DNA of 64,000 nucleotides from Pseudomonas sp. RSB 5.4 (lineage in GTDB: Bacteria; Pseudomonadota; Gammaproteobacteria; Pseudomonadales; Pseudomonadaceae): the NCBI RefSeq assembly GCF_037126175.1, contig NZ_CP146986.1, positions 682,001-746,000 on the forward strand, given 5' to 3'. Below are positions 46,549-60,443 of this stretch, piece after piece; position 1 is the first letter of the stretch; each line of letters begins with the position of its first letter. The position numbers were made by a program, and so were the translations under genes. The notes below the pieces were generated by a model. That model was not told where the DNA came from and searched no databases. It saw only the letters and a program-made list of their open reading frames with translations.

Positions 46549-47286
46549 TTAGTCCAGGGAATCGACTTTGACCCGCAGCGTCATGTCATCCCGGCCTTGA
46601 GTCGAGTAGCTGCGGGTCGCGCCCTGTTTGTCGGCCTGGGTTTCGCGGTTCACCCCGGCCAGGGTGATCCATTCGCCCAAGCGTCCGCTGACGGTTGTGT
46701 CGGTACTTTGCACGTTCACTACATCGGGACGTTCCTGGCTCATTCGGTCACGATTGGTGCTGATCGCCAGATGAACGATGTCGCCGGTGACGCTGGCTGT
46801 CACGTAGAAACCCTGGGTGACGTTGCGATATTGCGTCTGGCTGCTGTAATCGCCGTAGGAATTGCTCTGGCTGCTGGTGATCGGCACGCTCTGGCCGACC
46901 TGGATCAGCGCCGGCGCGCCCTCGCTGGCCTGAATCTGCTGGATGCCGCCATCACGGCTGGCGGTGCTGTAGTTGATGATCCGGGTTTGTTGATCGCCAG
47001 TGTTCTGTTGGTTGTTTTCGTTGGTGTCGACCGTGATCAGCAGGCGCTTGGGTGCAGTGTCGAGCTGGGTGATCAGCGCTTTGACTTCCTGGATCTTGTC
47101 AGGCTCAGCCTTGATGATCAGTTGGTTGCCGTAGGCGCTGACCTGGCCGTCCTTGCCGATGAAGTCCTGCGCCATCGGCAGCATGTCGGCACTGGTGCGG
47201 TACTTGAGAGGCACGATTTCTGTGGCTGCCATCACCGACAGGCTGCAGCCGAGCAGCAGGGTGGTGAGCAGGGTGCGTAGGGACAT
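46549..47286 (-). CDS. Short secretin N-domain protein (hypothetical, exported)
   Basis: A 245-residue protein with signal peptide (MSLRTLLTTLLLGCSLSVMAA). Residues ~22-85 resemble a secretin N1-type domain (VPLKYRTSADMLPMAQDFIGKDGQV...IKAEPDKIQEVKALITQLD). The rest has pieces like a secretin core (VGQSVPITSS, GRLGEWITLAGV) but is too short to form a full outer-membrane pore. No type II/III secretion or pilus gene is close. The start at 47286 was chosen for the signal peptide; a longer frame upstream has none. It may bind to or regulate another secretin, or be a degenerate one; function unknown. Confidence 0.65.
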   Translation of the reverse strand: MSLRTLLTTLLLGCSLSVMAATEIVPLKYRTSADMLPMAQDFIGKDGQVSAYGNQLIIKAEPDKIQEVKALITQLDTAPKRLLITVDTNENNQQNTGDQQTRIINYSTASRDGGIQQIQASEGAPALIQVGQSVPITSSQSNSYGDYSSQTQYRNVTQGFYVTASVTGDIVHLAISTNRDRMSQERPDVVNVQSTDTTVSGRLGEWITLAGVNRETQADKQGATRSYSTQGRDDMTLRVKVDSLD

Positions 47287-47365
47287 GTCCGTTATCTCCG
47301 CTTTCGAAAGGCTTGATATTGCCAGTTTGTCGGCCCGGGGTGGGGCAAGTTGAATCGTAGACAGC

Positions 47366-47401
47366 AAAACGCCCCGGCATCGGTTGATGTCGGGGCGTTT
47401 T
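47366..47401 (-). terminator. Intrinsic terminator of the roxA-GNAT unit
   Basis: On the minus strand AAAACGCCCCGACATC-AACC-GATGCCGGGGCGTTTT, a long stem with one mismatch and terminal A/T tracts. It follows the GNAT gene and a REP pair. Confidence 0.85.
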
Positions 47402-47421
47402 GTGGTGTTTTTGCTGGCCTC

Positions 47422-47514
47422 TTCGCGAGCAAGCTCGCTCCCACATTGAATCTCTGTCTGACACACAATCTGTGTCTAATGCAGATCAACTGTGGGAGCG
47501 ACCTTGCTCGCGAA
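47422..47514. repeat. REP pair, outward orientation
   Basis: Inverted copy at 47422-47445 (GCAAGCTCGCTCCCACA variant) and forward copy at 47491-47514 (GCGACCTTGCTCGCGAA variant). It lies 16 bp after the GNAT stop. Confidence 0.82.
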
Positions 47515-47529
47515 AGCCGCGCCGCGGTC

Positions 47530-47955
47530 TCAGGCCGAATGGCGAACCATATCGACATGCGGAATCCCGGCTTCAAGGAATTCCTCGCTGACCAGGCTGA
47601 AGCCCAAACGCTCATAGAACGCCGTGGCCTGTACCTGGGCGCTGAGCATCTGCTGCTGCAGGCCACGGGCTTCGGCTTCAGCGATGACCGCTTGCATCAG
47701 CGCATCGCCTACCTTCATGCCGCGCCAGTCCTTCAGCACCGAAACCCGGCCAATGTGCCCGTCGGGCAGCAGGCGGGCGGTGCCGATCGGAAAGTCGCCT
47801 TCGAACGCCAGAAAATGCACGGCGGTCGCGTCATCGGCGTCCCATTCAAGCTCGGGTGGCACCGATTGTTCGGCGATGAACACCGTTTCACGAATGCGCC
47901 GGATCTCGGCGTTGTCCTTTTGCCAGTCTGCGACACGTACGCGAATCTTATTCAT
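47530..47955 (-). CDS. GNAT family N-acetyltransferase
   Basis: A 141-residue single-domain GNAT protein with acetyl-CoA site VSVLKDWRGMKVGDALMQAVI (R-x-x-x-x-G-x-A) near residue 75 and a C-terminal ATAFYERLGF with the conserved Tyr. The start at 47955 (MNKIRVRVADW) overlaps the end of roxA by eight bases; a TTG earlier is less likely. The overlap means coupled translation with roxA, but the target of the enzyme is unknown. It may not be linked in function. Confidence 0.85.
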   Translation of the reverse strand: MNKIRVRVADWQKDNAEIRRIRETVFIAEQSVPPELEWDADDATAVHFLAFEGDFPIGTARLLPDGHIGRVSVLKDWRGMKVGDALMQAVIAEAEARGLQQQMLSAQVQATAFYERLGFSLVSEEFLEAGIPHVDMVRHSA

Positions 47956-49120
47956 CGGCAAATCCCAGGCTGCCTTGTTTGACCAGCTCGCACAGCAGGC
48001 CGCGACCGTCTTCGTCGTTCAGCCACTCGCCGAGGTTGTCGACGTGCAGCGCATCGGCGGCGCAGATCATCTTCAGCAGCTCGCGCAGCTTGCCCGGCAG
48101 GTAACGGCTCTGGCCGCTGGCGAACAGCAGCAGGTCGTCATCGACTTCCGACCAGGCCAGGCGCGCACTCGGGTTGCGGATCAGCACCGCGCCGTCTTGC
48201 AGGGCATTGAGGAAGTCATCTTCTTCAACGTCTTCCGGGCCAACCACCAGTTCCGGGTAGCGCGGCTCGGTCATGTACTGGCCGAACCAGGTCAGCAGCA
48301 GGCGCTCGTCGCTCATGTGCTCGGCGAGCAGGCTTTTCAGGCGGCCGAGTGCGTCGTGCTGGATCTGATGTGGATCATCGCTGACCGGTTTCGCATCGGC
48401 GTCGGTGTAGCGTTCTTCGTCAGTCAGGAACTGGCTGAGGAAATCGGTGAAGTGGGTCAGCACTTCCGAGGCGCTTGGGGCGCGGAAGCCGACCGAGTAG
48501 GTCATGCAGTTGTCCACGGCGACACCGCAGTGAGCCAGGCGCGGCGGCAGGTAGAGCATGTCGCCCGGTTCCAGCACCCACTCTTCGGTCTCGTGGAATT
48601 CGGCGAGAATGCGCAGATCCGCGTGTTGCAGCAGCGGGCTCTCGGAGTCGCACATCTGGCCGATCTTCCAGTTGCGCTGGCCGTGGCCTTGCAGCAGGAA
48701 CACGTCGTAGTTGTCGAAGTGCGGACCAACGCTGCCACCCGGGGCGGCGAAGCTGATCATTACGTCATCGACGCGCCAGCTCGGCAGGAAGCGGAAGTTT
48801 TCCAGCAGCTCGCTGACTTCCGGGACGAATTGATCAACGGCCTGAACCAGCAGCGTCCACTCTTTTTCCGGCAGTTTGCTGAATTCGTCTTCGGCGAACG
48901 GGCCGCGACGCAGCTCCCACGGACGCTCGCCGTGCTCGATCACCAGGCGCGACTCGACCTCTTCTTCCAGGGCCAGGCCGGCCAGTTCATCGGCGTCGAT
49001 CGGGCTTTCGAAGTCAGGAATGGCCTGACGGATCAGCAGCGGCTTTTTCTGCCAGTAATCGCGCATGAATTCGCGCGCCGTGAGACCGCCCAGAAGTTGA
49101 AGAGGAGTATCAGGATTCAT
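47948..49120 (-). CDS. roxA: Ribosomal protein uL16 arginine 3-hydroxylase (RoxA/YcfD)
   Basis: A 390-residue JmjC/cupin-type 2-oxoglutarate and Fe(II)-dependent oxygenase that hydroxylates an arginine of ribosomal protein L16. The metal triad is His-x-Asp in GPHFDNYDVFLLQGHG near residue 128 and His in PRLAHCGVAV near residue 190. QKKPLLIRQ near the N-terminus and the C-terminal winged-helix-like dimer part match the YcfD family. The start at 49120 (MNPDTPLQLLGGL) was chosen over an upstream one because of AAGGT spacing and family fit. E. coli YcfD is 373 residues. Confidence 0.92.
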   Translation of the reverse strand: MNPDTPLQLLGGLTAREFMRDYWQKKPLLIRQAIPDFESPIDADELAGLALEEEVESRLVIEHGERPWELRRGPFAEDEFSKLPEKEWTLLVQAVDQFVPEVSELLENFRFLPSWRVDDVMISFAAPGGSVGPHFDNYDVFLLQGHGQRNWKIGQMCDSESPLLQHADLRILAEFHETEEWVLEPGDMLYLPPRLAHCGVAVDNCMTYSVGFRAPSASEVLTHFTDFLSQFLTDEERYTDADAKPVSDDPHQIQHDALGRLKSLLAEHMSDERLLLTWFGQYMTEPRYPELVVGPEDVEEDDFLNALQDGAVLIRNPSARLAWSEVDDDLLLFASGQSRYLPGKLRELLKMICAADALHVDNLGEWLNDEDGRGLLCELVKQGSLGFADE

Positions 49121-49160
49121 GTGTAACCTATTGAAAAAAAGCATTTTTCAGACGGGAATA

Positions 49161-49184
49161 AAAACGCCCGGCGCGGCCGGGCGT
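49161..49184 (-). terminator. Intrinsic terminator of purB
   Basis: On the minus strand ACGCCCGGC-CGC-GCCGGGCGT and T4; it also lies just before roxA, 40 bp upstream of that start. Confidence 0.9.
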
Positions 49185-49206
49185 CTCAAACGGGTCAAGC
49201 GGTGAA

Positions 49207-50664
<1,458 letters not shown>

Positions 50665-50704
50665 TTACGCGCTACAGACTACAAAACTTTTATTGCGCGA
50701 CGAT

Positions 50705-51328
50705 TTACTCGCTGCGCATCAACGGATACAGCTCTTTGAGCAGCTTGCGCCGGCTGATCACCAACTGCCAGCGGTGCCCGCCGAGCTGTCGCCACAGGCG
50801 TGCCGAACGGATGCCGGCCAGCAGCAGGGCGCGGATCTTCGAGGCGTTGCTCGGTTGCTGCAGGTTGCGCATGTCGCCATGTACCTGAATCCGCTGGCGC
50901 AGTGTGCTCAGGGTGTCCTGATACAGCGCACCGCAGGCGGCGATCACGTTTTCGTGGGCCGGGCCGAAGTGTTCGACTTGCGATTGGATCTGCGGCAGGC
51001 GCTTGCCAATGGTGTCGAGCATGTCGTCACGTTTGGCCAGTTGGCGTTCCAGGCCGAGCATCGACAGGGCATAGCGCAGCGGTTCGCGTTGCAGGGTGCT
51101 CGGGTCGCGCTCGAGAGCGCCGATCAATGCCCGATAACCCTCGCGCAGATTGAGGTCGTCGCCACCGTACACATCCAGTGTGTCTTTCGGGTCGCGCACC
51201 AGCAGGCTGCCGAGCATGCAGCTCAGGCCGGCCTCACTGGTCTGCCCGGTCTTGGCAATGCGGTCGACCAGCACGGCGGCGAGAAACACGCCGCCCAGCG
51301 CCGTCAGTTGCTCCTGAGTCGGGCTCAT
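50705..51328 (-). CDS. hflD: High frequency lysogenization protein HflD homologue
   Basis: A 207-residue all-helical protein, membrane-associated in E. coli where it affects phage lambda CII. Conserved parts are [27 protein letters not shown] and the Arg-rich C-terminus ([17 protein letters not shown]). Its own role outside phage biology is not clear. Overlaps mnmA by 4 bp, so they are co-translated. The start at 51328 (MSPTQEQL) was taken for the family match. Confidence 0.92.
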   Translation of the reverse strand: MSPTQEQLTALGGVFLAAVLVDRIAKTGQTSEAGLSCMLGSLLVRDPKDTLDVYGGDDLNLREGYRALIGALERDPSTLQREPLRYALSMLGLERQLAKRDDMLDTIGKRLPQIQSQVEHFGPAHENVIAACGALYQDTLSTLRQRIQVHGDMRNLQQPSNASKIRALLLAGIRSARLWRQLGGHRWQLVISRRKLLKELYPLMRSE

Positions 51329-52449
51329 GCCTGGCCGCTCCACGGCTCGGCGACTTCGATCACGCCGCCACCGAGGCAGATTTCACCGTCGTAGAACACC
51401 ACGGACTGGCCCGGGGTCACTGCGCGTTGCGGTTCGTCGAACACGGCGCGGTAGCCGCTGACGGTTTTTTCCAGGGTGCAGGCCTGATCACTCTGGCGAT
51501 AACGCACTTTGGCGGTGAGGCGCAGCGGCTGGCTCAGGTCGATCGGGTTGACCCAATAGATTTCCGAAGCGAGCAGGGCGCTGGAGAACAGCCACGGATG
51601 GTTGTTGCCCTGGCCGACGATCAGCTCGTTGGTGTCCAGATCCTTGCGCAGCACGTACCACGGCTCGTCGCCGGCATCTTTCAGGCCGCCGATGCCCAGG
51701 CCCTGACGCTGGCCGATGGTGTGGTACATCAAGCCGTGGTGACGGCCGATGACTTCGCCTTCGGTGGTCTTGATCTCGCCCGGTTGCGCCGGCAGGTATT
51801 GCTTGAGGAAGTCGCTGAAACGTCGCTCGCCGATGAAGCAGATCCCGGTGGAATCCTTCTTCTTGGCGGTCGCCAGCTCGTATTTCTCGGCAATGGCGCG
51901 AACTTCGGGCTTTTCCAGTTCACCGACCGGGAACAGGGTCTTGGCGATCTGTTCGCCGCCGACAGCGTGCAGAAAGTAGCTCTGGTCCTTGTTCGGGTCG
52001 AGGCCCTTGAGCAGTTCGGTACGACCATCGATGTCGCGACGGCGCACATAGTGGCCGGTGGCGATCAGGTCGGCGCCAAGCATCATGGCGTAGTCGAGGA
52101 ACGCCTTGAACTTGATCTCGCGGTTGCACAGGATGTCCGGGTTCGGCGTGCGACCGGCCTTGTATTCGGCCAGGAAGTGCTCGAACACGTTGTCCCAGTA
52201 CTCGGCGGCGAAGTTGGCGGTGTGCAGCTTGATGCCGATCTTGTCGCACACGGCCTGGGCATCCGCCAGGTCGTCCATGGCGGTGCAGTATTCCGTTCCG
52301 TCGTCTTCTTCCCAGTTCTTCATGAACAGGCCTTCCACCTCGTAACCCTGCTCGATCAGCAGGAGAGCGGAAACGGAAGAGTCCACGCCGCCGGACATGC
52401 CGACAATGACGCGCTTCTTGGATGTGTCAGAAGGGGCTGGATCACGCAT
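51325..52449 (-). CDS. mnmA: tRNA-specific 2-thiouridylase MnmA
   Basis: MnmA puts sulfur on uridine 34 of tRNA for Lys, Glu and Gln. The 374-residue protein shows the PP-loop [16 protein letters not shown] near residue 17, catalytic Cys in [13 protein letters not shown] near residue 108 and the second Cys in [13 protein letters not shown] near residue 205. It works with persulfide donors. First residues [13 protein letters not shown] are variable. The neighbours nudJ and hflD are the same as in E. coli. Confidence 0.97.
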   Translation of the reverse strand: MRDPAPSDTSKKRVIVGMSGGVDSSVSALLLIEQGYEVEGLFMKNWEEDDGTEYCTAMDDLADAQAVCDKIGIKLHTANFAAEYWDNVFEHFLAEYKAGRTPNPDILCNREIKFKAFLDYAMMLGADLIATGHYVRRRDIDGRTELLKGLDPNKDQSYFLHAVGGEQIAKTLFPVGELEKPEVRAIAEKYELATAKKKDSTGICFIGERRFSDFLKQYLPAQPGEIKTTEGEVIGRHHGLMYHTIGQRQGLGIGGLKDAGDEPWYVLRKDLDTNELIVGQGNNHPWLFSSALLASEIYWVNPIDLSQPLRLTAKVRYRQSDQACTLEKTVSGYRAVFDEPQRAVTPGQSVVFYDGEICLGGGVIEVAEPWSGQA

Positions 52450-52508
52450 AGGGATTCAATGAGTGTCTTGAAAAAGGACGCGATTCTATCAGGCTCACGG
52501 CCTCAAGG

Positions 52509-52955
52509 CTAAAGAGAAGGGCGGATCAGTTCGAGACTGAAGTGATGGCCGGCCAGATAGTCGTCGATGCAACGGATGATCAGCTCGCTGCGCCAGTTGT
52601 CGCGCTGGGCGATTAATTCGCTGCGGGTCAACCACTTGGCGCCGACGATGCCATCGTCGAGTTGATAGTCCGGGTGGTGTTTCACCGCTTTGGCGCTGAA
52701 GCACACGCGTTGATAAGTCACGCCGTTGCTCGGCGCGGTGTACAGGTAAATCCCGACCACGCCGGTGGGTTCGACGTCCCAGCCGGTTTCCTCGAGGGTT
52801 TCGCGGACGGCAGCTTCGATCAGGGTTTCGTTCGGATCAAGGTGGCCGGCCGGCTGATTGAGCACGTTACGCCCGGCCTTGTGTTCTTCGACCATCAGGA
52901 AGCGGCCGTTGTCTTCGACGATGGTGGCGACGGTGATGTGGGGGAGCCACTCCAT
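52509..52955 (-). CDS. nudJ: Nudix phosphatase NudJ
   Basis: A 148-residue Nudix hydrolase; NudJ of E. coli acts on HMP diphosphate and some nucleoside di- and triphosphates. The Nudix box GHLDPNETLIEA..RETLEETGW fits Gx5Ex7REUxEExGU fully. WNQPAGHL-type NQPAGHLDPN precedes it. The position just before mnmA is the same as in E. coli and supports the NudJ name. The start at 52955 has GAGGAAGG seven bases upstream; an in-frame Met 11 codons earlier lacks one. Confidence 0.9.
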   Translation of the reverse strand: MEWLPHITVATIVEDNGRFLMVEEHKAGRNVLNQPAGHLDPNETLIEAAVRETLEETGWDVEPTGVVGIYLYTAPSNGVTYQRVCFSAKAVKHHPDYQLDDGIVGAKWLTRSELIAQRDNWRSELIIRCIDDYLAGHHFSLELIRPSL

Positions 52956-52994
52956 AAAACCTTCCTCAATATCCAGATTAAAACTCAATCCCCC

Positions 52995-53084
52995 TGTGGG
53001 AGCGGGCTTGCTCGCGAATGCGGTGGGTCAGTCAATGACAATGTTGAATGATAAACCGCATTCGCGAGCAAGCCCGCTCCCACA
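52995..53084. repeat. REP doublet
   Basis: Forward copy 52995-53018 and exact inverted copy 53061-53084, between nudJ and the idh terminator. Confidence 0.9.
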
Positions 53085-53111
53085 GGGGTTTTGTGTTGTG
53101 TTCGGAAATAG

Positions 53112-53136
53112 AAACCCCGGCACTGGGCCGGGGCTT
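53112..53136 (-). terminator. Intrinsic terminator of monomeric idh
   Basis: On the minus strand GCCCCGGC-CCAGT-GCCGGGGT followed by only TT; a GC-rich stem with a short T tract. Confidence 0.7.
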
Positions 53137-53154
53137 CTTTACAGCATTACAACC

Positions 53155-55861
<2,707 letters not shown>

Positions 55862-57118
55862 ATGGGTTACAAGAAGATTCAGGTTCCAGCCGTCGGCGAC
55901 AAAATCACCGTCAATGCAGACCATTCTCTCAATGTTCCTGATAACCCGATCATCCCCTTCATTGAAGGTGACGGCATTGGCGTCGACGTCAGCCCGGTGA
56001 TGATCAAAGTGGTTGATGCTGCCGTGGCCAAGGCCTACGGGGGTAAGCGCAAGATTTCCTGGATGGAGGTTTATGCTGGCGAAAAAGCGACTCAGGTCTA
56101 TGACCAGGACACCTGGCTGCCCCAGGAAACCCTGGACGCCGTCAAGGATTACGTGGTCTCCATCAAGGGCCCGCTGACCACCCCGGTCGGTGGTGGCATC
56201 CGCTCCCTCAACGTAGCCCTGCGTCAGCAACTCGACCTTTATGTATGCCTGCGTCCCGTGGTGTGGTTCGAAGGTGTACCGAGCCCGGTGAAAAAGCCTG
56301 GCGACGTCGATATGGTGATCTTCCGCGAGAACTCCGAAGACATTTATGCCGGTATCGAATGGAAGGCCGGCTCCCCTGAGGCCACCAAGGTCATCAAGTT
56401 CCTGAAAGAAGAAATGGGCGTCACCAAGATCCGTTTCGACCAGGATTGCGGGATCGGCATCAAGCCTGTTTCCAAGGAAGGCACCAAGCGTCTGGTGCGC
56501 AAGGCCCTGCAATACGTGGTGGACAACGACCGCAAGTCGCTGACCATCGTGCACAAGGGCAACATCATGAAATTCACCGAAGGTGCCTTCAAGGACTGGG
56601 GTTACGAGGTGGCGAAGGAAGAATTCGGCGCCGAGCTGCTCGATGGCGGCCCATGGATGAAATTCAAGAACCCGAAAACCGGCCGTGAAGTCATCGTCAA
56701 GGATGCCATCGCCGACGCCATGCTCCAGCAGATCCTGTTGCGTCCGGCCGAATACGATGTGATTGCCACGCTGAACCTCAACGGTGACTACCTCTCCGAC
56801 GCCCTGGCGGCGGAAGTGGGCGGTATCGGTATCGCGCCGGGTGCCAACCTTTCCGACACCGTGGCCATGTTCGAGGCGACCCACGGTACCGCGCCGAAGT
56901 ACGCCGGTAAGGACCAGGTCAACCCGGGTTCGGTGATTCTGTCGGCCGAGATGATGTTGCGTCATCTGGGCTGGACCGAAGCGGCGGATCTCATCATCAA
57001 GGGCACCAACGGCGCCATCAAGGCCAAGACCGTGACCTATGACTTCGAGCGTCTGATGGACGGTGCCACGCTGGTGTCTTCTTCGGGCTTTGGGGATGCG
57101 CTGATTTCGCATATGTAA
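55862..57118 (+). CDS. icd: Isocitrate dehydrogenase (NADP+), dimeric type
   Basis: A 418-residue dimeric NADP enzyme of the citric acid cycle. [15 protein letters not shown] near residue 38, the substrate loop [23 protein letters not shown] with the Ser that AceK phosphorylates in enterobacteria, [11 protein letters not shown], and [26 protein letters not shown] with the Lys-Tyr pair that selects NADP. The start at 55862 has AATGGAGTTC upstream and MGYKKIQVP is the family N-terminus. It ends before a bidirectional terminator shared with cspD. Confidence 0.97.
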   Translation: MGYKKIQVPAVGDKITVNADHSLNVPDNPIIPFIEGDGIGVDVSPVMIKVVDAAVAKAYGGKRKISWMEVYAGEKATQVYDQDTWLPQETLDAVKDYVVSIKGPLTTPVGGGIRSLNVALRQQLDLYVCLRPVVWFEGVPSPVKKPGDVDMVIFRENSEDIYAGIEWKAGSPEATKVIKFLKEEMGVTKIRFDQDCGIGIKPVSKEGTKRLVRKALQYVVDNDRKSLTIVHKGNIMKFTEGAFKDWGYEVAKEEFGAELLDGGPWMKFKNPKTGREVIVKDAIADAMLQQILLRPAEYDVIATLNLNGDYLSDALAAEVGGIGIAPGANLSDTVAMFEATHGTAPKYAGKDQVNPGSVILSAEMMLRHLGWTEAADLIIKGTNGAIKAKTVTYDFERLMDGATLVSSSGFGDALISHM

Positions 57119-57132
57119 AACGCGGGCACATA

Positions 57133-57172
57133 AAAACCGCCTGACTCGTTGAATTGGGTCAGGCGGTTTTTT
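57133..57172. terminator. Bidirectional terminator between icd and cspD
   Basis: AAAACCGCCTGAC and GTCAGGCGGTTTT pair perfectly, with A before and T after, so both converging genes can end here. Confidence 0.93.
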
Positions 57173-57199
57173 ATGGTCGGGTTTCTTGAGTGAGGTTGT

Positions 57200-57481
57200 T
57201 CAGCTCACGACTGTAGCGTGGCTGATGGCGCCGGTTGCGGCGGCAGCGGCTCCTGCTGCACCCACAGCGTCCACTGTTTTTTTGTCCTGAATCGCGATTG
57301 CGTGCAGGCCTTTGGGGCCTTGAAGGAGTTCGAAGTACACCTCTTGGCCTGCCTTCAGAGTTTTATAGCCATCCATCTTGATAGCCGAGTAGTGGGCAAA
57401 CAGGTCTTCTGTCTGGCCGTTCTCGATAATGAATCCAAACCCCTTGGCATTGTTGAACCACTTGACCTTGCCGACAGCCAT
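57200..57481 (-). CDS. cspD: Cold shock-like protein CspD
   Basis: A 93-residue cold-shock domain protein. RNP1 is KGFGFI and RNP2 is DLFAHYS, with KVKWFNNAKG at the N-terminus; the C-terminal ~25 residues are Ala/Gly/Val-rich and outside the domain. CspD in E. coli inhibits replication in stationary phase; its place divergent from clpS-clpA is conserved in gammaproteobacteria. The start at 57481 has GAGGGATTTGAGC upstream and the family N-terminus MAVGKVKWF; an upstream extension has no match. Confidence 0.93.
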   Translation of the reverse strand: MAVGKVKWFNNAKGFGFIIENGQTEDLFAHYSAIKMDGYKTLKAGQEVYFELLQGPKGLHAIAIQDKKTVDAVGAAGAAAAATGAISHATVVS

Positions 57482-57705
57482 GCTCAAATCCCTCTGCAAC
57501 AGACTCCATCGCTGGAGTATCATCCAGGACATCCGCAATCTAATCCGTTAAAAGGATTGACTCCGCGGATCTTTTTTACCCACTGTGGGCTCTATTGGTT
57601 GTAACACCGTTTTCCCGATAGTCAAGGTGACCGGGCAGTCGGAGTTGAAAAGGTGTACAGCCGCCCCCACCACTGTATTTGCACAACTGACGAACCTTTC
57701 TTTCC

Positions 57706-58089
57706 ATGCATGCAATCAGCCAGATTCGACTAACATTCAATCAGGATCGCCCGCTTCTCCAAAAGGATCATCTAGAGGAGCACGACGACGATTCGGCAGG
57801 CGTTGCTGTTCAGGAAGCAAAGCCTGCGTTACAGGCGCCGCCGATGTACAAGGTGGTTTTGTTCAATGATGACTACACACCGATGGATTTCGTCGTCGAA
57901 GTGCTCGAGGTGTTTTTTAACCTGAATCGCGAGCTGGCGACCAAGGTCATGCTGGCCGTTCACACAGAAGGACGGGCAGTATGTGGAGTGTTTACCCGCG
58001 ACATCGCCGAGACAAAGGCCATGCAGGTCAACCAGTACGCCAGGGAAAGCCAGCATCCGCTACTCTGTGAAATCGAGAAGGACGGTTAA
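57706..58089 (+). CDS. clpS: ClpS, adaptor of ClpAP for N-degrons
   Basis: A 127-residue adaptor that binds proteins with destabilising N-terminal residues and hands them to ClpA. The core is [21 protein letters not shown] with the binding pocket residues (Asn-Asp-Asp near residue 54), then a C-terminal [23 protein letters not shown]. The N-terminal ~40 residues are flexible and acidic ([10 protein letters not shown]), as needed for the ClpA delivery. No strong ribosome site is seen before ATG 57706; another Met follows at 57842 but would lose the arm. 30 bp before clpA. Confidence 0.95.
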   Translation: MHAISQIRLTFNQDRPLLQKDHLEEHDDDSAGVAVQEAKPALQAPPMYKVVLFNDDYTPMDFVVEVLEVFFNLNRELATKVMLAVHTEGRAVCGVFTRDIAETKAMQVNQYARESQHPLLCEIEKDG

Positions 58090-58119
58090 TCGCCGACCAC
58101 TTGGGTATGAGGTGAAGCT

Positions 58120-60390
58120 ATGTTAAACCGCGAGCTCGAAGTCACCCTCAATCTTGCCTTCAAGGAGGCTCGTTCGAAGCGTCATGAATTCATGACCGTC
58201 GAACACCTGCTGCTGGCCCTATTGGACAATGAGGCTGCCGCCACCGTATTGCGTGCCTGCGGCGCAAACCTCGACAAACTCAAGCACGACCTGCAGGAGT
58301 TCATCGACTCCACCACGCCACTGATCCCCGTCCATGACGAAGATCGCGAAACCCAGCCAACCCTGGGCTTCCAGCGTGTACTGCAACGTGCTGTCTTTCA
58401 TGTACAGAGCTCGGGCAAGCGCGAAGTAACCGGCGCCAACGTGCTGGTTGCCATCTTCAGTGAGCAAGAGAGTCAGGCCGTATTCCTGCTGAAACAGCAG
58501 AGCGTTGCGCGCATTGATGTCGTCAATTACATCGCCCACGGCATTTCCAAAGTGCCAGGGCACGGCGATCACTCTGAAGGTGAACAAGATATGCAGGACG
58601 ACGAGGGCGGTGAGTCTTCTTCTTCAGGCAATCCGCTGGATGCTTATGCCAGCAATCTCAACGAACTCGCACGCCAGGGTCGGATCGATCCGCTGGTCGG
58701 CCGCGAGATGGAAGTCGAGCGTGTCGCGCAGATTCTGGCGCGTCGGCGCAAGAACAATCCGCTGCTGGTCGGCGAGGCGGGCGTGGGTAAAACCGCGATT
58801 GCCGAAGGCCTGGCCAAGCGCATTGTCGACAACCAGGTGCCGGATCTGCTGGCCAACAGCGTCGTCTATTCGCTCGATCTCGGTGCCCTGCTTGCAGGCA
58901 CCAAGTATCGCGGTGATTTCGAGAAGCGCTTCAAGGCGCTGCTCAATGAACTGAAAAAACGTCCGCAGGCGATCCTGTTCATCGACGAAATTCACACCAT
59001 CATCGGTGCGGGTGCTGCGTCCGGTGGCGTGATGGATGCCTCGAACCTGCTCAAGCCGCTGCTGTCGTCTGGCGACATTCGCTGCATTGGCTCGACCACG
59101 TTCCAGGAATTTCGCGGCATCTTCGAGAAGGATCGGGCCTTGGCACGACGCTTCCAGAAGGTTGATGTCGTCGAGCCCTCGGTGGAAGACACCATCGGTA
59201 TCCTGCGCGGCCTGAAAGGGCGTTTCGAGCAGCACCACAACATCGAATACAGCGATGAGTCGTTGCGCGCCGCTGCTGAACTGGCATCGCGCTACATCAA
59301 TGACCGGCATATGCCGGACAAGGCCATCGACGTGATCGACGAGGCGGGTGCCTATCAGCGCCTGCAACCGGCCGATAAACGCGTGAAGCGCATTGACGTG
59401 CCGCAGGTTGAAGACATCGTGGCGAAGATCGCGCGGATTCCGCCGAAACACGTCACCAGCTCCGACAAGGAACTGCTGCGTAACCTGGAACGTGACCTGA
59501 AGCTGACGGTGTTTGGTCAGGACGCAGCCATCGATTCGCTGTCGACTGCGATCAAGCTGTCCCGCGCCGGCCTCAAGTCGCCTGACAAGCCAGTCGGTTC
59601 GTTCCTGTTCGCCGGTCCGACCGGTGTCGGTAAAACCGAAGCTGCGCGGCAATTGGCCAAGGCACTGGGGATCGAACTCGTTCGCTTCGACATGTCCGAG
59701 TACATGGAGCGTCACACCGTATCGCGTCTGATCGGTGCGCCTCCAGGCTATGTCGGGTTCGATCAGGGAGGTCTGTTGACCGAAGCGATCACCAAGCAAC
59801 CGCACTGCGTATTGCTGCTCGATGAAATCGAGAAGGCGCATCCGGAAGTCTTCAACCTGCTGCTGCAGGTGATGGACCACGGTACGCTCACCGACAACAA
59901 CGGGCGCAAGGCGGACTTCCGCAATGTGATCATCATCATGACCACCAACGCCGGCGCCGAAACCGCGGCGCGTGCTTCGATCGGTTTCACCCATCAGGAC
60001 CACTCGTCTGATGCGATGGAAGTGATCAAGAAGAGCTTCACGCCGGAATTCCGTAACCGTCTGGACACCATTATCCAGTTTGGTCGCCTCAGTCATGAGG
60101 TCATCAAAAGTGTGGTGGACAAGTTCCTTACCGAACTGCAGGCGCAGCTGGAAGACAAGCGTGTGTTGCTGGAGGTTACCGATGCGGCGCGCAGTTGGCT
60201 GGCGGCCGGTGGCTACGATTCGGCCATGGGCGCGCGTCCGATGGCGCGTCTGATTCAGGACAAGATCAAGCGTCCGTTGGCGGAAGAGATTCTGTTTGGC
60301 GAGCTGGCCGAGCATGGCGGTGTGGTGCACATCGACATCAAGGATGGTGAGTTGACGTTTGACTTCGAGACTACGGCTGAGATGGCCTGA
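58120..60390 (+). CDS. clpA: ClpA, ATPase subunit of the ClpAP protease
   Basis: A 756-residue Hsp100 unfoldase. N-domain to residue ~145; first AAA module with Walker A GEAGVGKT near residue 218 and Walker B ILFIDEIH; second module with GPTGVGKT near residue 499 and [13 protein letters not shown]. The loop [14 protein letters not shown] near residue 620 is the IGF loop that docks on ClpP. It follows clpS directly and ends before a strong terminator. Confidence 0.98.
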   Translation: MLNRELEVTLNLAFKEARSKRHEFMTVEHLLLALLDNEAAATVLRACGANLDKLKHDLQEFIDSTTPLIPVHDEDRETQPTLGFQRVLQRAVFHVQSSGKREVTGANVLVAIFSEQESQAVFLLKQQSVARIDVVNYIAHGISKVPGHGDHSEGEQDMQDDEGGESSSSGNPLDAYASNLNELARQGRIDPLVGREMEVERVAQILARRRKNNPLLVGEAGVGKTAIAEGLAKRIVDNQVPDLLANSVVYSLDLGALLAGTKYRGDFEKRFKALLNELKKRPQAILFIDEIHTIIGAGAASGGVMDASNLLKPLLSSGDIRCIGSTTFQEFRGIFEKDRALARRFQKVDVVEPSVEDTIGILRGLKGRFEQHHNIEYSDESLRAAAELASRYINDRHMPDKAIDVIDEAGAYQRLQPADKRVKRIDVPQVEDIVAKIARIPPKHVTSSDKELLRNLERDLKLTVFGQDAAIDSLSTAIKLSRAGLKSPDKPVGSFLFAGPTGVGKTEAARQLAKALGIELVRFDMSEYMERHTVSRLIGAPPGYVGFDQGGLLTEAITKQPHCVLLLDEIEKAHPEVFNLLLQVMDHGTLTDNNGRKADFRNVIIIMTTNAGAETAARASIGFTHQDHSSDAMEVIKKSFTPEFRNRLDTIIQFGRLSHEVIKSVVDKFLTELQAQLEDKRVLLEVTDAARSWLAAGGYDSAMGARPMARLIQDKIKRPLAEEILFGELAEHGGVVHIDIKDGELTFDFETTAEMA

Positions 60391-60410
60391 CGGCTTGGTT
60401 GTTGGTTTGG

Positions 60411-60434
60411 AAGGCGCCTTCGGGCGCCTTTTTG
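60411..60434 (+). terminator. Intrinsic terminator of clpSA
   Basis: AAGGCGCC-TTCG-GGCGCCTT with T5, 20 bp after the clpA stop. Confidence 0.94.
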
Positions 60435-60443
60435 TTGGCTGAT

